NCBI GenBank assembly: GCA_934525325.1
Contig: CAKSZE010000005.1
Location: forward strand, 1-56,843
Reading direction: 5' to 3'
Length of the DNA stretch: 56,843 bases
Source: an uncultured Faecalibacterium sp.
GTDB lineage: Bacteria > Bacillota > Clostridia > Oscillospirales > Ruminococcaceae
Shown here: piece after piece, positions 7,285-15,092 of the stretch
Numbering within the stretch: position 1 is the stretch's first letter
How the letters are laid out: each line of letters starts with the position of its first letter
Made by a program: the position numbers and the translations under genes
The notes under the pieces: generated by a model
The model's input: only the letters and a program-made list of their open reading frames with translations
The model's database searches: none
Told to the model about the DNA's origin: nothing

Positions 7285-8871
7285 TTAGCGGGCGAGGGTG
7301 TACTTGTGCAGGGTCTTGCGCACTGCGCCGTTACCGGCGTACAGCTCCTTGACCATGCCCTCGATCTTTTCGCCCAGGCCAACGGCGTACAGGTCCACAC
7401 CGAACACATCGGCACGGCTGTACAGAGCCTTCAGGCAGCTGAAGTCCTGCTCGCCTTCCTTGACTTCCAAGGGGTTGACGATGGCCTGCAGCTCAGCCAG
7501 CAGCGGATCGGGAGAGATCTCGAAGGACTGGCCGTTGTCGTCGATGCCCTTCAGGTAGCGGGCATAGCCTGCCAGCACCAGCGGGATCAGCACGAGGTTG
7601 GACTTGTCCAGACCGCGCTCCTCGTAAGCCTTGATGGTCTCGCCGAAGCGGATAGCCAGCTTCTGGGAGGTATCGGTAGCGATACGCTGGGGAGCATCGG
7701 GCATGAAGGGGTTGGGCAGACGGCGGTTGATGACAGCGCCGATGAACTCATAGGGGTTCAGCACGCCGGGATCAACGACCACAGGCATAGCCTCGATGTA
7801 GCCGATCTTCTGGATGAAAGCACGCAGATCCTCGTCTGCCATCTCGGCAGAGATGAGGGTGTAGCCCAGCATGCAGCCATAGATAGACATGGCAGTGTGC
7901 AGGGGGTTCAGGCAGGTGCAGACCTTCATCTTCTCGATCTTGTCCACGGTCTCGCGGTCGCAGTACAGCACACCGCCCAGTTCCAGCGGAGGACGGCCAT
8001 TGGTGTAGTGATCCTCGATGCACAGGTACTGGGTCTCCTCAGCATTGACGAAGGGAGCGGTGAAGGTGTGCTTCTCGGTAACGATGGTGTAGTTGTCCTC
8101 AAAGCCGTCCTTTGCCAGCATCTCCTGCACCTTTGCGTCCGGGCGCGGGGTGATCTTGTCGATCATGCTCCAGGGGAAGGTAACCTTGGTCTCGTCCTGC
8201 ACATAGGCAAGGAACTCGGCGGGCACCAGACCCTGCTCCACCCACTTGGCTGCATAGGCGTGGACAGCGGTCTTGACCTTATCGCCGTTGTGAGAGCAGT
8301 TATCCATGCTCTGCACGGTCAGGGGCAGCTTGCCGGCCTTGAAGCGCTCGTACAGCAGAGCAGTGACCTTGCCCATAGCCAGCACGGGGGTCAGGCCGCG
8401 CTCCAAGTCAGCGGGCGCAACGCCGTAGCCCTTCTCGGTGATGGTGAAGGAGATCATCTGCAGGCTGGGGTTCTGGAAGATCTCCACCAGACGTGCCCAG
8501 TCGGCGCCGAAGGAGTAGTCAGCCTTCAGGCTCTCGGTAACGGAGGCGATGACCTTCTTCTCGATCTCGCCAGTGGACTTCAGGCAGACCAGCAGGCTCA
8601 GGTTATCGTAGGGCTGGTAAGCCTTGTCGATGATCTCGTAGTCGAAGCTCTCAGCCACGATGACGCCGCGGTCGTACTTGCCGCTGTTCAGTGCATCGTT
8701 CAGCACGGCAGCGGGGAAAGCGCGGAAGATGTTGCCTGCGCCGAAGTGCACCCAGGTGGGCTCGGCGTGGGTCTTGGCCTTGACAGCCTCAATGTCGAAT
8801 TTGGGCAGCTCGTAGCCCTTTTCTGCCCACTCGGCGGACAGATTGCCGTTTTTGATATCAGACAGCTTCAT
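7285..8871 (-). CDS. uxuB: Fructuronate reductase / D-mannonate oxidoreductase (mannitol dehydrogenase family)
   Basis: 528 residues. It should reduce D-fructuronate to D-mannonate with NADH in the cytoplasm, the step before UxuA. The N-terminal Rossmann part has WVHFGAGNIFRAF (about 40-52). The family signature is seen as WSMIDKITPRP, and the C-terminal half has the all-helical polyol dehydrogenase region including CLNPLHTAMSIYG. It is slightly longer than typical mannitol dehydrogenases, as expected for the fructuronate branch. It follows uxuA by 5 nt in the same transcript and ends at a strong terminator. Assignment to mannonate rather than mannitol rests mainly on the uxuA neighbour. Confidence 0.9.
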   Translation of the reverse strand: MKLSDIKNGNLSAEWAEKGYELPKFDIEAVKAKTHAEPTWVHFGAGNIFRAFPAAVLNDALNSGKYDRGVIVAESFDYEIIDKAYQPYDNLSLLVCLKSTGEIEKKVIASVTESLKADYSFGADWARLVEIFQNPSLQMISFTITEKGYGVAPADLERGLTPVLAMGKVTALLYERFKAGKLPLTVQSMDNCSHNGDKVKTAVHAYAAKWVEQGLVPAEFLAYVQDETKVTFPWSMIDKITPRPDAKVQEMLAKDGFEDNYTIVTEKHTFTAPFVNAEETQYLCIEDHYTNGRPPLELGGVLYCDRETVDKIEKMKVCTCLNPLHTAMSIYGCMLGYTLISAEMADEDLRAFIQKIGYIEAMPVVVDPGVLNPYEFIGAVINRRLPNPFMPDAPQRIATDTSQKLAIRFGETIKAYEERGLDKSNLVLIPLVLAGYARYLKGIDDNGQSFEISPDPLLAELQAIVNPLEVKEGEQDFSCLKALYSRADVFGVDLYAVGLGEKIEGMVKELYAGNGAVRKTLHKYTLAR

Positions 8872-8876
8872 AGTGA

Positions 8877-9974
8877 TCAGCCCTTCTTTTCTTCATCCAG
8901 ACGGTCCAGCAGATCCCAGATACCCAGCATATACTGGATGCCCAGAGCACGGTCATACTTGCCATAGCCGGGGCGGCAGACGCCGGGGCCTTCCTCCCAC
9001 AGCTGACGGCCGTGGTCGGGACGGATGTAGCCCTCAAAGCCGCAGTCATGGTAAGCGCGCATCACCTCAATGATGCCGGTCTCGCCGCAGCAGTCGCGGT
9101 GAGCAGCCTCAGAGAAGTCGCCGTTGGGGAAGTGGTGGATGTTGCGGACGTGGCCGAAGGCAATGCGGTCGCAGTGCTTGCGGATGATCTCGGCACAGTT
9201 GTTGTTGGGGTTTGCGTTCAGGCTGCCGGTGCACAGGGTCAGGCAGTTGTACGGATCGTCCACCATCTTCAGGAAGCGGTCGATGCTGGGCTCGTCCACC
9301 AGCAGGCGGGGCAGGCCGAAGATATCCCAAGGGGGATCGTCCATGTGGATGGCCATCTTGATGTCGCACTCGCGGCAGGTGGGCATCAGAGCTTCCAGGA
9401 AGTACTTCAGGTTCTCCCACAGCTTCTCCTTGGTGACAGGGGCGTAGGCCTTGAACAGCTCGTCCAGCTTTGCCATGCGCTCCGGCTCCCAGCCGGGGAA
9501 GGTCATGTTGTACTTCTCGGTGAAGGACATGATGTACTCAGCCATGGCCTTGTAATCGCCCTTGATCTTGTCCTTCTCGTAGAACAGTGCGGTAGAACCA
9601 TCGCCTACCGGGTGGAACAGATCGGTGCGGGTCCAGTCGAAGATGGGCATGAAGTTGTAGCAGATGACCTTGACGCCGAACTTGGACAGATTGCGGATGC
9701 ACTGCTTGTAGTTCTCGATATACTGGTCGCGGGTGGGCAGGCCGATCTTGATGTCGTCGTGCACGTTGACGGACTCGACAACATCCATATCAAAGCCGTA
9801 GGCGTGGATCTGGTCTGCAACCTTCTGGATCTCGTCGATTTCCCAGATCTCGCCGGGCATCTTGTTGTGCAGTGCCCAGACGATGCTGGTCACGCCGGGG
9901 ATCTGCTTGATGTCGCTCAGGGTGACGGGGTCGTTGCCCTCGCCATACCAGCGCCAACCCATTTTCATAGGCAT
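8877..9974 (-). CDS. uxuA: Mannonate dehydratase
   Basis: 365 residues; dehydrates D-mannonate to 2-keto-3-deoxygluconate in hexuronate breakdown, using a divalent metal. The start at 9974 (MPMKMGWRWYGEGND) has CAGGAGGAAC upstream. UxuA hallmarks include the GWRWYG start, MAIHMDDPPWDIFGLPRL and GRIAFGHVRN-type stretches (here DRIAFGHVRNIHH) with metal-binding His residues, and YIRPDHGRQLW near the C-terminus. Length matches bacterial UxuA. It is the first gene of a two-gene operon with uxuB, behind a good promoter. KdgK, KdgA and UxaC are not in the window. Confidence 0.96.
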   Translation of the reverse strand: MPMKMGWRWYGEGNDPVTLSDIKQIPGVTSIVWALHNKMPGEIWEIDEIQKVADQIHAYGFDMDVVESVNVHDDIKIGLPTRDQYIENYKQCIRNLSKFGVKVICYNFMPIFDWTRTDLFHPVGDGSTALFYEKDKIKGDYKAMAEYIMSFTEKYNMTFPGWEPERMAKLDELFKAYAPVTKEKLWENLKYFLEALMPTCRECDIKMAIHMDDPPWDIFGLPRLLVDEPSIDRFLKMVDDPYNCLTLCTGSLNANPNNNCAEIIRKHCDRIAFGHVRNIHHFPNGDFSEAAHRDCCGETGIIEVMRAYHDCGFEGYIRPDHGRQLWEEGPGVCRPGYGKYDRALGIQYMLGIWDLLDRLDEEKKG

Positions 9975-10043
9975 AGAGAAGTTCCTCCTGTCGTTATTTA
10001 TCATGTGGCACGCGCAGAACGCCTGCACGCTCTTCTTGCTTAT

Positions 10044-10072
10044 ATTCTAATATATCAGTTGCAAAATAGCAA
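10044..10072 (-). promoter_or_regulatory. Promoter of uxuAB
   Basis: Minus strand: -35 TTGCTA (10067-10072), 17-bp spacer, -10 TAGAAT (10044-10049). The predicted start near 10037 gives a leader of about 63 nt. Confidence 0.6.
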
Positions 10073-10080
10073 TACGCGCA

Positions 10081-10146
10081 ATGCCAATTTTTTGTGTTTA
10101 TTCTTGTATACTTTACACAGAAATGGCAAAATGCCAGTTTTTTAAC
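10081..10146. promoter_or_regulatory. Repeated ATGCCA motif and small palindrome between uxuA and dsdA
   Basis: ATGCCAATTTTTTGTG (10081-10096) and ATGCCAGTTTTTTAAC (10131-10146) are direct repeats 50 bp apart. The second overlaps the palindrome TGGCAAAATGCCA (10124-10136). The cluster sits just upstream of the uxuAB -35, so a catabolic repressor or activator could bind here. No regulator gene is adjacent. Confidence 0.4.
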
Positions 10147-10275
10147 AAGGTTTTTGGCAGATGTGCTGCTTTCTTTCCAAAAATCTCCTGCCCTGCGTTA
10201 TCGTACAGCGCAGCAGCCGGCAGCTGTCGAACTTGTGGCGTGTCGGCCTTCCCTGCACAAAACAGTCTGTTCCGG

Positions 10276-10304
10276 TTGACAATTCCTGTAAAAACCTTTA
10301 TATT
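10276..10304 (+). promoter_or_regulatory. Promoter of dsdA
   Basis: Plus strand: perfect -35 TTGACA (10276-10281), 17-bp spacer, -10 TATATT (10299-10304); leader about 66 nt to the ATG at 10377. Confidence 0.7.
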
Positions 10305-10376
10305 CAAAACACGCAGCGCCCCGCAAAAAACTGCCGGGCGCCCCCATCCGGTTCTATATATAAAGGAGGATCCGCT

Positions 10377-11747
10377 ATGGTTTCACCTGCCAAGTGCATC
10401 GCCGGGCGTTCCGTTGCCGATTGGATCGCGGCATATCCTGTGGTGTCCGACCTCTGTGCCCTGAAGGAGACTGCATGGGTAAACCCGGACAAGCTGCCTT
10501 TTGCACAGGCTGCGGCTACCTGCCCGCTGACCCTTGCCGACATTGAGGACGCCGCCGCACGGCTGGAGCGGTTTGCACCCTACCTTGCCGCCGTCTTTCC
10601 CGAGACCGCTGCGACCGGCGGCATCATCGAGTCCCCTGTCCAGCCCATTCCCCGGATGCAGAAGGTGCTGGAAGAGCACAGCGGCACCCCCATCGCCGGG
10701 CAGGTATGGGTCAAGCTGGACAGCCACCTGCCCATCTCCGGCTCCATCAAAGCCCGGGGCGGCATTTACGAGGTACTGAAAACCGCCGAGGACATTGCCC
10801 TGCACAGCGGAATGCTGCACCTGACCGACAACTACGCTGTTCTGGCAGAGGAGCGTTTCCGCAAGCTGTTCTCGCAGTATTCCATCGCGGTGGGCTCCAC
10901 CGGCAATCTGGGACTTTCTATCGGCATCATGAGCGCGAAGCTGGGCTTTCAGGTCACGGTGCACATGTCTGCGGACGCGCGGCAGTGGAAAAAAGATCTG
11001 CTCCGCAGCCGGGGCGTCAAGGTGGTGGAGTATGCATCCGATTACAGCATCGCCGTGACCGAGGGGCGCAAGCTGGCGGCAGGGGACCCCTACTGTCATT
11101 TTGTGGATGACGAAAACTCCAAGACCCTCTTTCTGGGCTACGCCGTGGCTGCACTGCGGCTGAAAAAGCAGCTGGACGCGCAGGGCGTCACCGTAGATGC
11201 AGAGCACCCCCTCTTCGCCTACCTGCCCTGCGGTGTGGGCGGAGGCCCCGGCGGCGTGGCCTTTGGCCTGAAGATGCTGTTCGGCGATGCCGCACACTGC
11301 TTTTTTGCCGAGCCCACCCACTCTCCCTGCATGATGCTGGGCATGGCCACCGGCGAAAACAGCAGCGTTTGCGTGCAGGACTTTGGCATCGACAACCGCA
11401 CCGCCGCCGATGGTCTTGCCGTCGGGCGAGCCTCCGGCTTTGTGGGCGGGCTGATGCGCCCCTTCATGAGCGGCTGCTACACCCTGCAGGACGAGCGGAT
11501 GTACACCCTTCTGGCGCAGCTGGCGGATGCCGAGGATCTTTTCCTTGAGCCCAGCGCTCTGGCAGGAATGTACGGCCCGGTGCTCACCCTGCCCGGGCAG
11601 CTGCTTGGCGCTTACACCGAAGCCGTCCTGCCCGCCGGTGCGCTGGCAAACGCCACCCATCTGGTCTGGGCCACCGGCGGGAATATGGTCCCCCGGGAAG
11701 AAATGCAGCGCTACTACGCAAAAGGTAAGGCGCTGGCACAGGGATAA
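10377..11747 (+). CDS. dsdA: D-serine ammonia-lyase (D-serine dehydratase)
   Basis: 456 residues; a PLP enzyme converting D-serine to pyruvate and ammonia, used for detoxification or nutrition. The start follows AAAGGAGGA. The PLP lysine is in [11 protein letters not shown] (about 118-128), the phosphate-binding loop is [11 protein letters not shown] (about 176-186), and [16 protein letters not shown] is the C-terminal glycine loop typical of DsdA. Length (E. coli about 442) and the full-length pattern fit DsdA rather than threonine dehydratase. It is monocistronic, with its own consensus promoter and a terminator. No dsdC or dsdX is nearby. Confidence 0.95.
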   Translation: MVSPAKCIAGRSVADWIAAYPVVSDLCALKETAWVNPDKLPFAQAAATCPLTLADIEDAAARLERFAPYLAAVFPETAATGGIIESPVQPIPRMQKVLEEHSGTPIAGQVWVKLDSHLPISGSIKARGGIYEVLKTAEDIALHSGMLHLTDNYAVLAEERFRKLFSQYSIAVGSTGNLGLSIGIMSAKLGFQVTVHMSADARQWKKDLLRSRGVKVVEYASDYSIAVTEGRKLAAGDPYCHFVDDENSKTLFLGYAVAALRLKKQLDAQGVTVDAEHPLFAYLPCGVGGGPGGVAFGLKMLFGDAAHCFFAEPTHSPCMMLGMATGENSSVCVQDFGIDNRTAADGLAVGRASGFVGGLMRPFMSGCYTLQDERMYTLLAQLADAEDLFLEPSALAGMYGPVLTLPGQLLGAYTEAVLPAGALANATHLVWATGGNMVPREEMQRYYAKGKALAQG

Positions 11748-11752
11748 CAAGC

Positions 11753-11795
11753 AAAAGCCGCCTTTCGTGCCTTGCAGCACAAAAAGCGGCTTTTT
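11753..11795 (+). terminator. Terminator of dsdA
   Basis: AAAAGCCG (11753-11760) pairs with CGGCTTTT ending near 11794; a T-run follows. It is likely bidirectional, as it also faces the end of yebC. Confidence 0.8.
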
Positions 11796-11832
11796 ATCGT
11801 CTTATTTCAGGAGCAAAGAGCCTTACGGAAGC

Positions 11833-12570
11833 TTATTCCGGCAGATCCTCTTCGTTCTCCAGAGAGTGCCAGACGTTCTGGACGTCGTCGTTGTCCTCCA
11901 GAGAGTCCAGCAGCTTGCCCATCAGCTTCAGCTGATCGGGGTCGGTCAGGCGGGTGGTGGTCATGGGCACCATAGCCAGATCGTCAGACAGGATCTCGTA
12001 GCCCTTCTCTTCCAGAGCCTTGACCACGGCAGAGTAGTTCTCGGGATCGGTGGTGACCTCGGCTGCGTCCTCGCTGGCATCAAAGTCCTCGGCACCGGCA
12101 TCCAGAGCGTCCATCATGGCCTCGTCGGCGTCCTTATCCTCCAGAGAGATGTCAATGACGCCCTTCTGGTTGAACAGGAAAGCCACGCAGCCCATAGCGC
12201 CCAGATTGCCGCCGTTCTTATCGAAGTAGTGGCGCAGGTCGGCAGCAGTACGGTTGCGGTTGTCGGTCAGGGTCTCCACCATGACTGCCACGCCGCCGGG
12301 GCCGTAGCCCTCGTAGGTGATGGCCTCGAACTCGGTCTTGTCGCCGCCCTCGGCCTTCTTGATGATGCGCTGGATGTTATCGTTGGGCACGCTCATGCGC
12401 TTTGCCTTGGCGATCAGATCTGCCAGCTTGCTGTTGGAAGCCGGGTTGGGGCCACCGTCACGGACGGCAACGCTGATCTCGCGGCCGATCTTGGTAAAGA
12501 CCTTGGCGCGGGCGCCGTCAGTCTTTTCCTTCTTGCGCTTAATGTTGTTCCATTTGCTATGTCCAGACAT
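11833..12570 (-). CDS. yebC: YebC/PmpR-family protein (TACO1-like)
   Basis: 245 residues, the normal length. It starts MSGHSKWNNIKRKKEKTDGA, the near-invariant family N-terminus, after GGAGG. The middle has YEGYGPGGVAVMVETLTDNRNRT, another signature. Family members were first described as transcription regulators and are now also linked to relieving ribosome stalling at proline-rich stretches; which applies here cannot be told from sequence. It has its own promoter and is followed by the dsdA terminator. Confidence 0.95.
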   Translation of the reverse strand: MSGHSKWNNIKRKKEKTDGARAKVFTKIGREISVAVRDGGPNPASNSKLADLIAKAKRMSVPNDNIQRIIKKAEGGDKTEFEAITYEGYGPGGVAVMVETLTDNRNRTAADLRHYFDKNGGNLGAMGCVAFLFNQKGVIDISLEDKDADEAMMDALDAGAEDFDASEDAAEVTTDPENYSAVVKALEEKGYEILSDDLAMVPMTTTRLTDPDQLKLMGKLLDSLEDNDDVQNVWHSLENEEDLPE

Positions 12571-12664
12571 GGGAAAGAGCCTCCTAAATTTATCGGTATC
12601 TCCGCCTGCGGGCAGACGGGCTGTGGTCGCCCGCTTGTGGCAGCACACAAAATCTAACTCTGTT

Positions 12665-12693
12665 ATTTTATCACAATCCACCGGCGCGTTCAA
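12665..12693 (-). promoter_or_regulatory. Promoter of yebC
   Basis: Minus strand: -35 TTGAAC (12688-12693), 17-bp spacer, -10 TAAAAT (12665-12670); leader about 88 nt. Confidence 0.6.
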
Positions 12694-12738
12694 GCCTGAA
12701 AAGCCTGATTTTCGCCCGGATGCGTGTAAATCTGCGGT

Positions 12739-14280
12739 TTACAGCAGCCGCAGCGCCTTGGGGTAGTGGTTTTTCACCCGCCCGCCGGACACCTTGCCGC
12801 CGCCCAGCGGCCAGCCGTCCACGGTCACGCAGCACCAGCCGTCCGCTGCCGTGCGGGCTTCCACCTCGCGGCCGGAGAGATACTCGGTGCAGCGGCAGTC
12901 GGCTAGGGTCAGCTGCTCGCAGTTCGTGCACAGGCTGCCGAAGGCTGTGAACAGATGATGCTCCGGCACAAAGCGCCCTTTCTGCACACTGCCCACGAAC
13001 ACCCCCGCCCGCAGCACATGAAGCCCCGTCTGCGGAAAGGCCACCGGCAGCAGCACACCGCCGCCGTGCACCACAGCCGGGCGCTGCGCCAGTGCGGGGA
13101 AATACTGCCGGGCAAACTCCTGCCATGCGGCAAGGCTCTGCGCCGGGGTAGCCTCCCCTGCCCCGGTGTCCCGGGTGCGGCGGCTCGTGCCCTGCACAGC
13201 GTCCCGGCAGGCACGGCTGTCCGCACGGCGGGCGCTGCGGGCATCGGCGGCCTTAGCAGGTTTTGCAGCCTTGCCCTTGCCCTTTTTGCCCATCTCCGCA
13301 GCTGCAGCAAGCCAGAGCTGCTCTTCCGGGGTGTATTCCCCCTCCGGCGGCAGGGTGCGGGGCGTGCCCGCCTTGACCAGACGTGCCATAAAGTGCCCCT
13401 CGCCGCCCTGACACGGCCAGATGCGGCGTACCTTGCTCACGTCCAGCGGCAAGCCGCCGGTGCGGTTCTCTTCGCCTGCGCTGCCAAAGGTGTAGCCCAC
13501 ATTGCCCAGCACATCGGCCAGCGCAAACTCCGGGTGGCGCTGCAAAAACGCCGCCACCTGTCCTTCGTCCTCCTCCGGCGCAAAGGTGCAGGTGGAGTAC
13601 ACCAGCTGCCCACCGGGAGCCAGTGCCGCTGCGGCGCAGTCCAGAATCTGCGCGCCCAGTTCTGCGCACTGCTTTACCAGTGCTTCGCAGTGCTGCTGCA
13701 GCGCTACCGGCTCCTTGCGGAACATTCCCTCGCCGGAGCAGGGCGCGTCCACCAGCACCCGGTCGAAAAACTCCGGCAGCGCTTCGGCAATGCGGGCGGG
13801 GATCTCGTTGAGCACCACAGCGTTGGAAACACCCATGCGCTCAAGGTTGCTTTTTAAAATTTCGGCGCGCGCCGCCACATACTCGTTGCTCACCAGCACA
13901 CCGCGCCCCTGCAACGCCGCCGCCAGCTGGCTGCTTTTGCCACCGGGCGCGGCGCACAGATCCAGCACCCGCATCCCCGGCTGCACTCCCAGCAGCGGCG
14001 CTGCCGAGGATGCCGAAGGCTCCTGCGAGTAGAACACACCCGCATGGTGGTACGGATGCCGCCCGGGCTTAAATTCCGGCTGATGCACCACAAAAGCCGC
14101 CCTGCAGAAGGGCGAAGGCTCCAGCGGAAAATCTGCCCGCTGCGCAAACTGCTCCGGCGTGGTGCGCAGCGCCGACACGGTGACGCCGCGCTCTGCCGTC
14201 TGCTGCGGGGCGGCATACAGCTGCTCGTACCGCGGGCCCAGCAGGGCACGCTCCCGCTGCTCAAAATATTCCGTAGGCAT
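12739..14280 (-). CDS. RsmB/NOP-family rRNA cytosine-C5 methyltransferase, RsmF-like
   Basis: 513 residues. It should methylate cytosine C5 in 16S rRNA using SAM. The start at 14280 (MPTEYFEQRERALLG) follows GGGAGGA by about 8 nt. The SAM motif is VLDLCAAPGGKSSQLAAAL (about 105-123). The two catalytic cysteines are in DAPCSGEGMF and YSTCTF. After about residue 310 a basic, low-complexity Lys/Ala/Arg-rich linker leads to a C-terminal RNA-binding part (PUA-like, as in RsmF). Which cytosine it modifies cannot be assigned from sequence. Confidence 0.88.
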   Translation of the reverse strand: MPTEYFEQRERALLGPRYEQLYAAPQQTAERGVTVSALRTTPEQFAQRADFPLEPSPFCRAAFVVHQPEFKPGRHPYHHAGVFYSQEPSASSAAPLLGVQPGMRVLDLCAAPGGKSSQLAAALQGRGVLVSNEYVAARAEILKSNLERMGVSNAVVLNEIPARIAEALPEFFDRVLVDAPCSGEGMFRKEPVALQQHCEALVKQCAELGAQILDCAAAALAPGGQLVYSTCTFAPEEDEGQVAAFLQRHPEFALADVLGNVGYTFGSAGEENRTGGLPLDVSKVRRIWPCQGGEGHFMARLVKAGTPRTLPPEGEYTPEEQLWLAAAAEMGKKGKGKAAKPAKAADARSARRADSRACRDAVQGTSRRTRDTGAGEATPAQSLAAWQEFARQYFPALAQRPAVVHGGGVLLPVAFPQTGLHVLRAGVFVGSVQKGRFVPEHHLFTAFGSLCTNCEQLTLADCRCTEYLSGREVEARTAADGWCCVTVDGWPLGGGKVSGGRVKNHYPKALRLL

Positions 14281-14386
14281 ATTCTTTTCCTCCCATGGGA
14301 TGTATAAAGCCGCCGGCTGCGGCCACACTATGGACTGTGAGGGCGGCCCCGCCCCCACAGCAACGACCGAAAGGAGCATTCACACC

Positions 14387-14575
14387 ATGGAAAACCGCAG
14401 TGAGAACCGCAGTACCAATTGCAAGAACCAGACCTCTAACCGTACCAGCAGCAAGACCACCAACAGCGCCACCAACGAGCACAAGCACCCCAACCAGTAC
14501 ACCAAGGGTGCCGATGACGAAAGCGCCAAGAACTCCACCAACAGCCGTTCCACCAACGCGAAAAACAGCCGCTGA
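14387..14575 (+). CDS. Small Asn/Ser/Thr-rich hydrophilic protein, unknown
   Basis: 62 residues, ATG 8 nt after AAAGGAG. It is extremely polar: Asn, Ser, Thr and Lys make up most of the sequence (MENRSENRSTNCKNQTSNRT at the start), with one Cys and no hydrophobic stretch, so it is probably disordered and cytoplasmic. It stands alone on the plus strand, divergent from the rRNA methylase, and is followed by two hairpins. Composition recalls gamma-type small acid-soluble spore proteins, but no diagnostic motif is present, so this is only a comparison. A clear ribosome site and terminator support it being a real gene. Confidence 0.65.
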   Translation: MENRSENRSTNCKNQTSNRTSSKTTNSATNEHKHPNQYTKGADDESAKNSTNSRSTNAKNSR

Positions 14576-14616
14576 TGGCGTAAGCGGCATCTGACGGACC
14601 GCAGATGCCAACAAAC

Positions 14617-14668
14617 AAAGCCCGCTGCCTTCCACCACTGGTTTCCAGTGCGGAAAGCAGCGGGCTTT
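14617..14668. terminator. Bidirectional terminator between the Asn-rich gene and mrnC
   Basis: AAAGCCCGCTGC (14617-14628) pairs with GCAGCGGGCTTT (14657-14668), with TTCC/GGAA extending the stem. On the minus strand it is followed by a T-rich run (TTTGTTTG) and lies 8 nt beyond the mrnC stop. A second inverted repeat (GGCATCTG at 14586-14593 / CAGATGCC at 14602-14609) precedes it. Confidence 0.8.
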
Positions 14669-14675
14669 CGCATTT

Positions 14676-15080
14676 TTATTTCTGGTCAGGGTCAAACTGC
14701 TGCCACAGCACCTCGAACAGCTGGTGCACGCGCTCCAGCTGTCCGTTCAGGTACAGCCAGCCCAACAGGCACTCGAAGCCGGTGGAGGCACGGTATTCCT
14801 CCGGGGAGGCGTGCTTGGCAACGCTGGCCTTGCTGGCATTGCGCCCGCGCTTGAACACAGCCAGCTCGTCCTCGGTGAACAGCGGCTCCAGCAGCTGCTC
14901 TTCCCGGAACTGTGCCTTGGCAGAGACATACTTGACCTTTTCGGCGTTCAGCTTTCCGGCAGAAAGGCGGTGGTGCTCCACCAGACGCTGGCGCACCAGC
15001 AGCTCCAGCACGCTGTCCCCTACAAAGGCCAGCGCCAGCGGGCTGAGCTCCCGCGGGTCGATCTTTTCTGATTCGTTCAT
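14676..15080 (-). CDS. mrnC: Mini-ribonuclease III
   Basis: 134 residues, a homodimeric RNase III catalytic domain without a dsRNA-binding domain, which matures 23S rRNA in Firmicutes. The catalytic signature appears as LALAFVGDSVLELLVRQRL near the N-terminus, and the second acidic site lies in STGFECLLGWLYL (Glu in FEC). The start has AAGGA inside the end of obg, 12 nt upstream, so the two are co-translated. It is followed by a strong terminator. Confidence 0.93.
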   Translation of the reverse strand: MNESEKIDPRELSPLALAFVGDSVLELLVRQRLVEHHRLSAGKLNAEKVKYVSAKAQFREEQLLEPLFTEDELAVFKRGRNASKASVAKHASPEEYRASTGFECLLGWLYLNGQLERVHQLFEVLWQQFDPDQK

Positions 15081-15092
15081 GATGCTTTATCC

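Noticed and set aside
7306..8967. 553-codon open frame opposite uxuB
   Set aside because: Antisense shadow of a confidently identified enzyme, produced by GC-biased third positions; similar frames oppose hom, Obg, oppA, dctP, hisK and the ABC genes.
14387..14575. Gamma-type small acid-soluble spore protein
   Set aside because: Only amino-acid composition is similar; the repeated motif of that family is missing.
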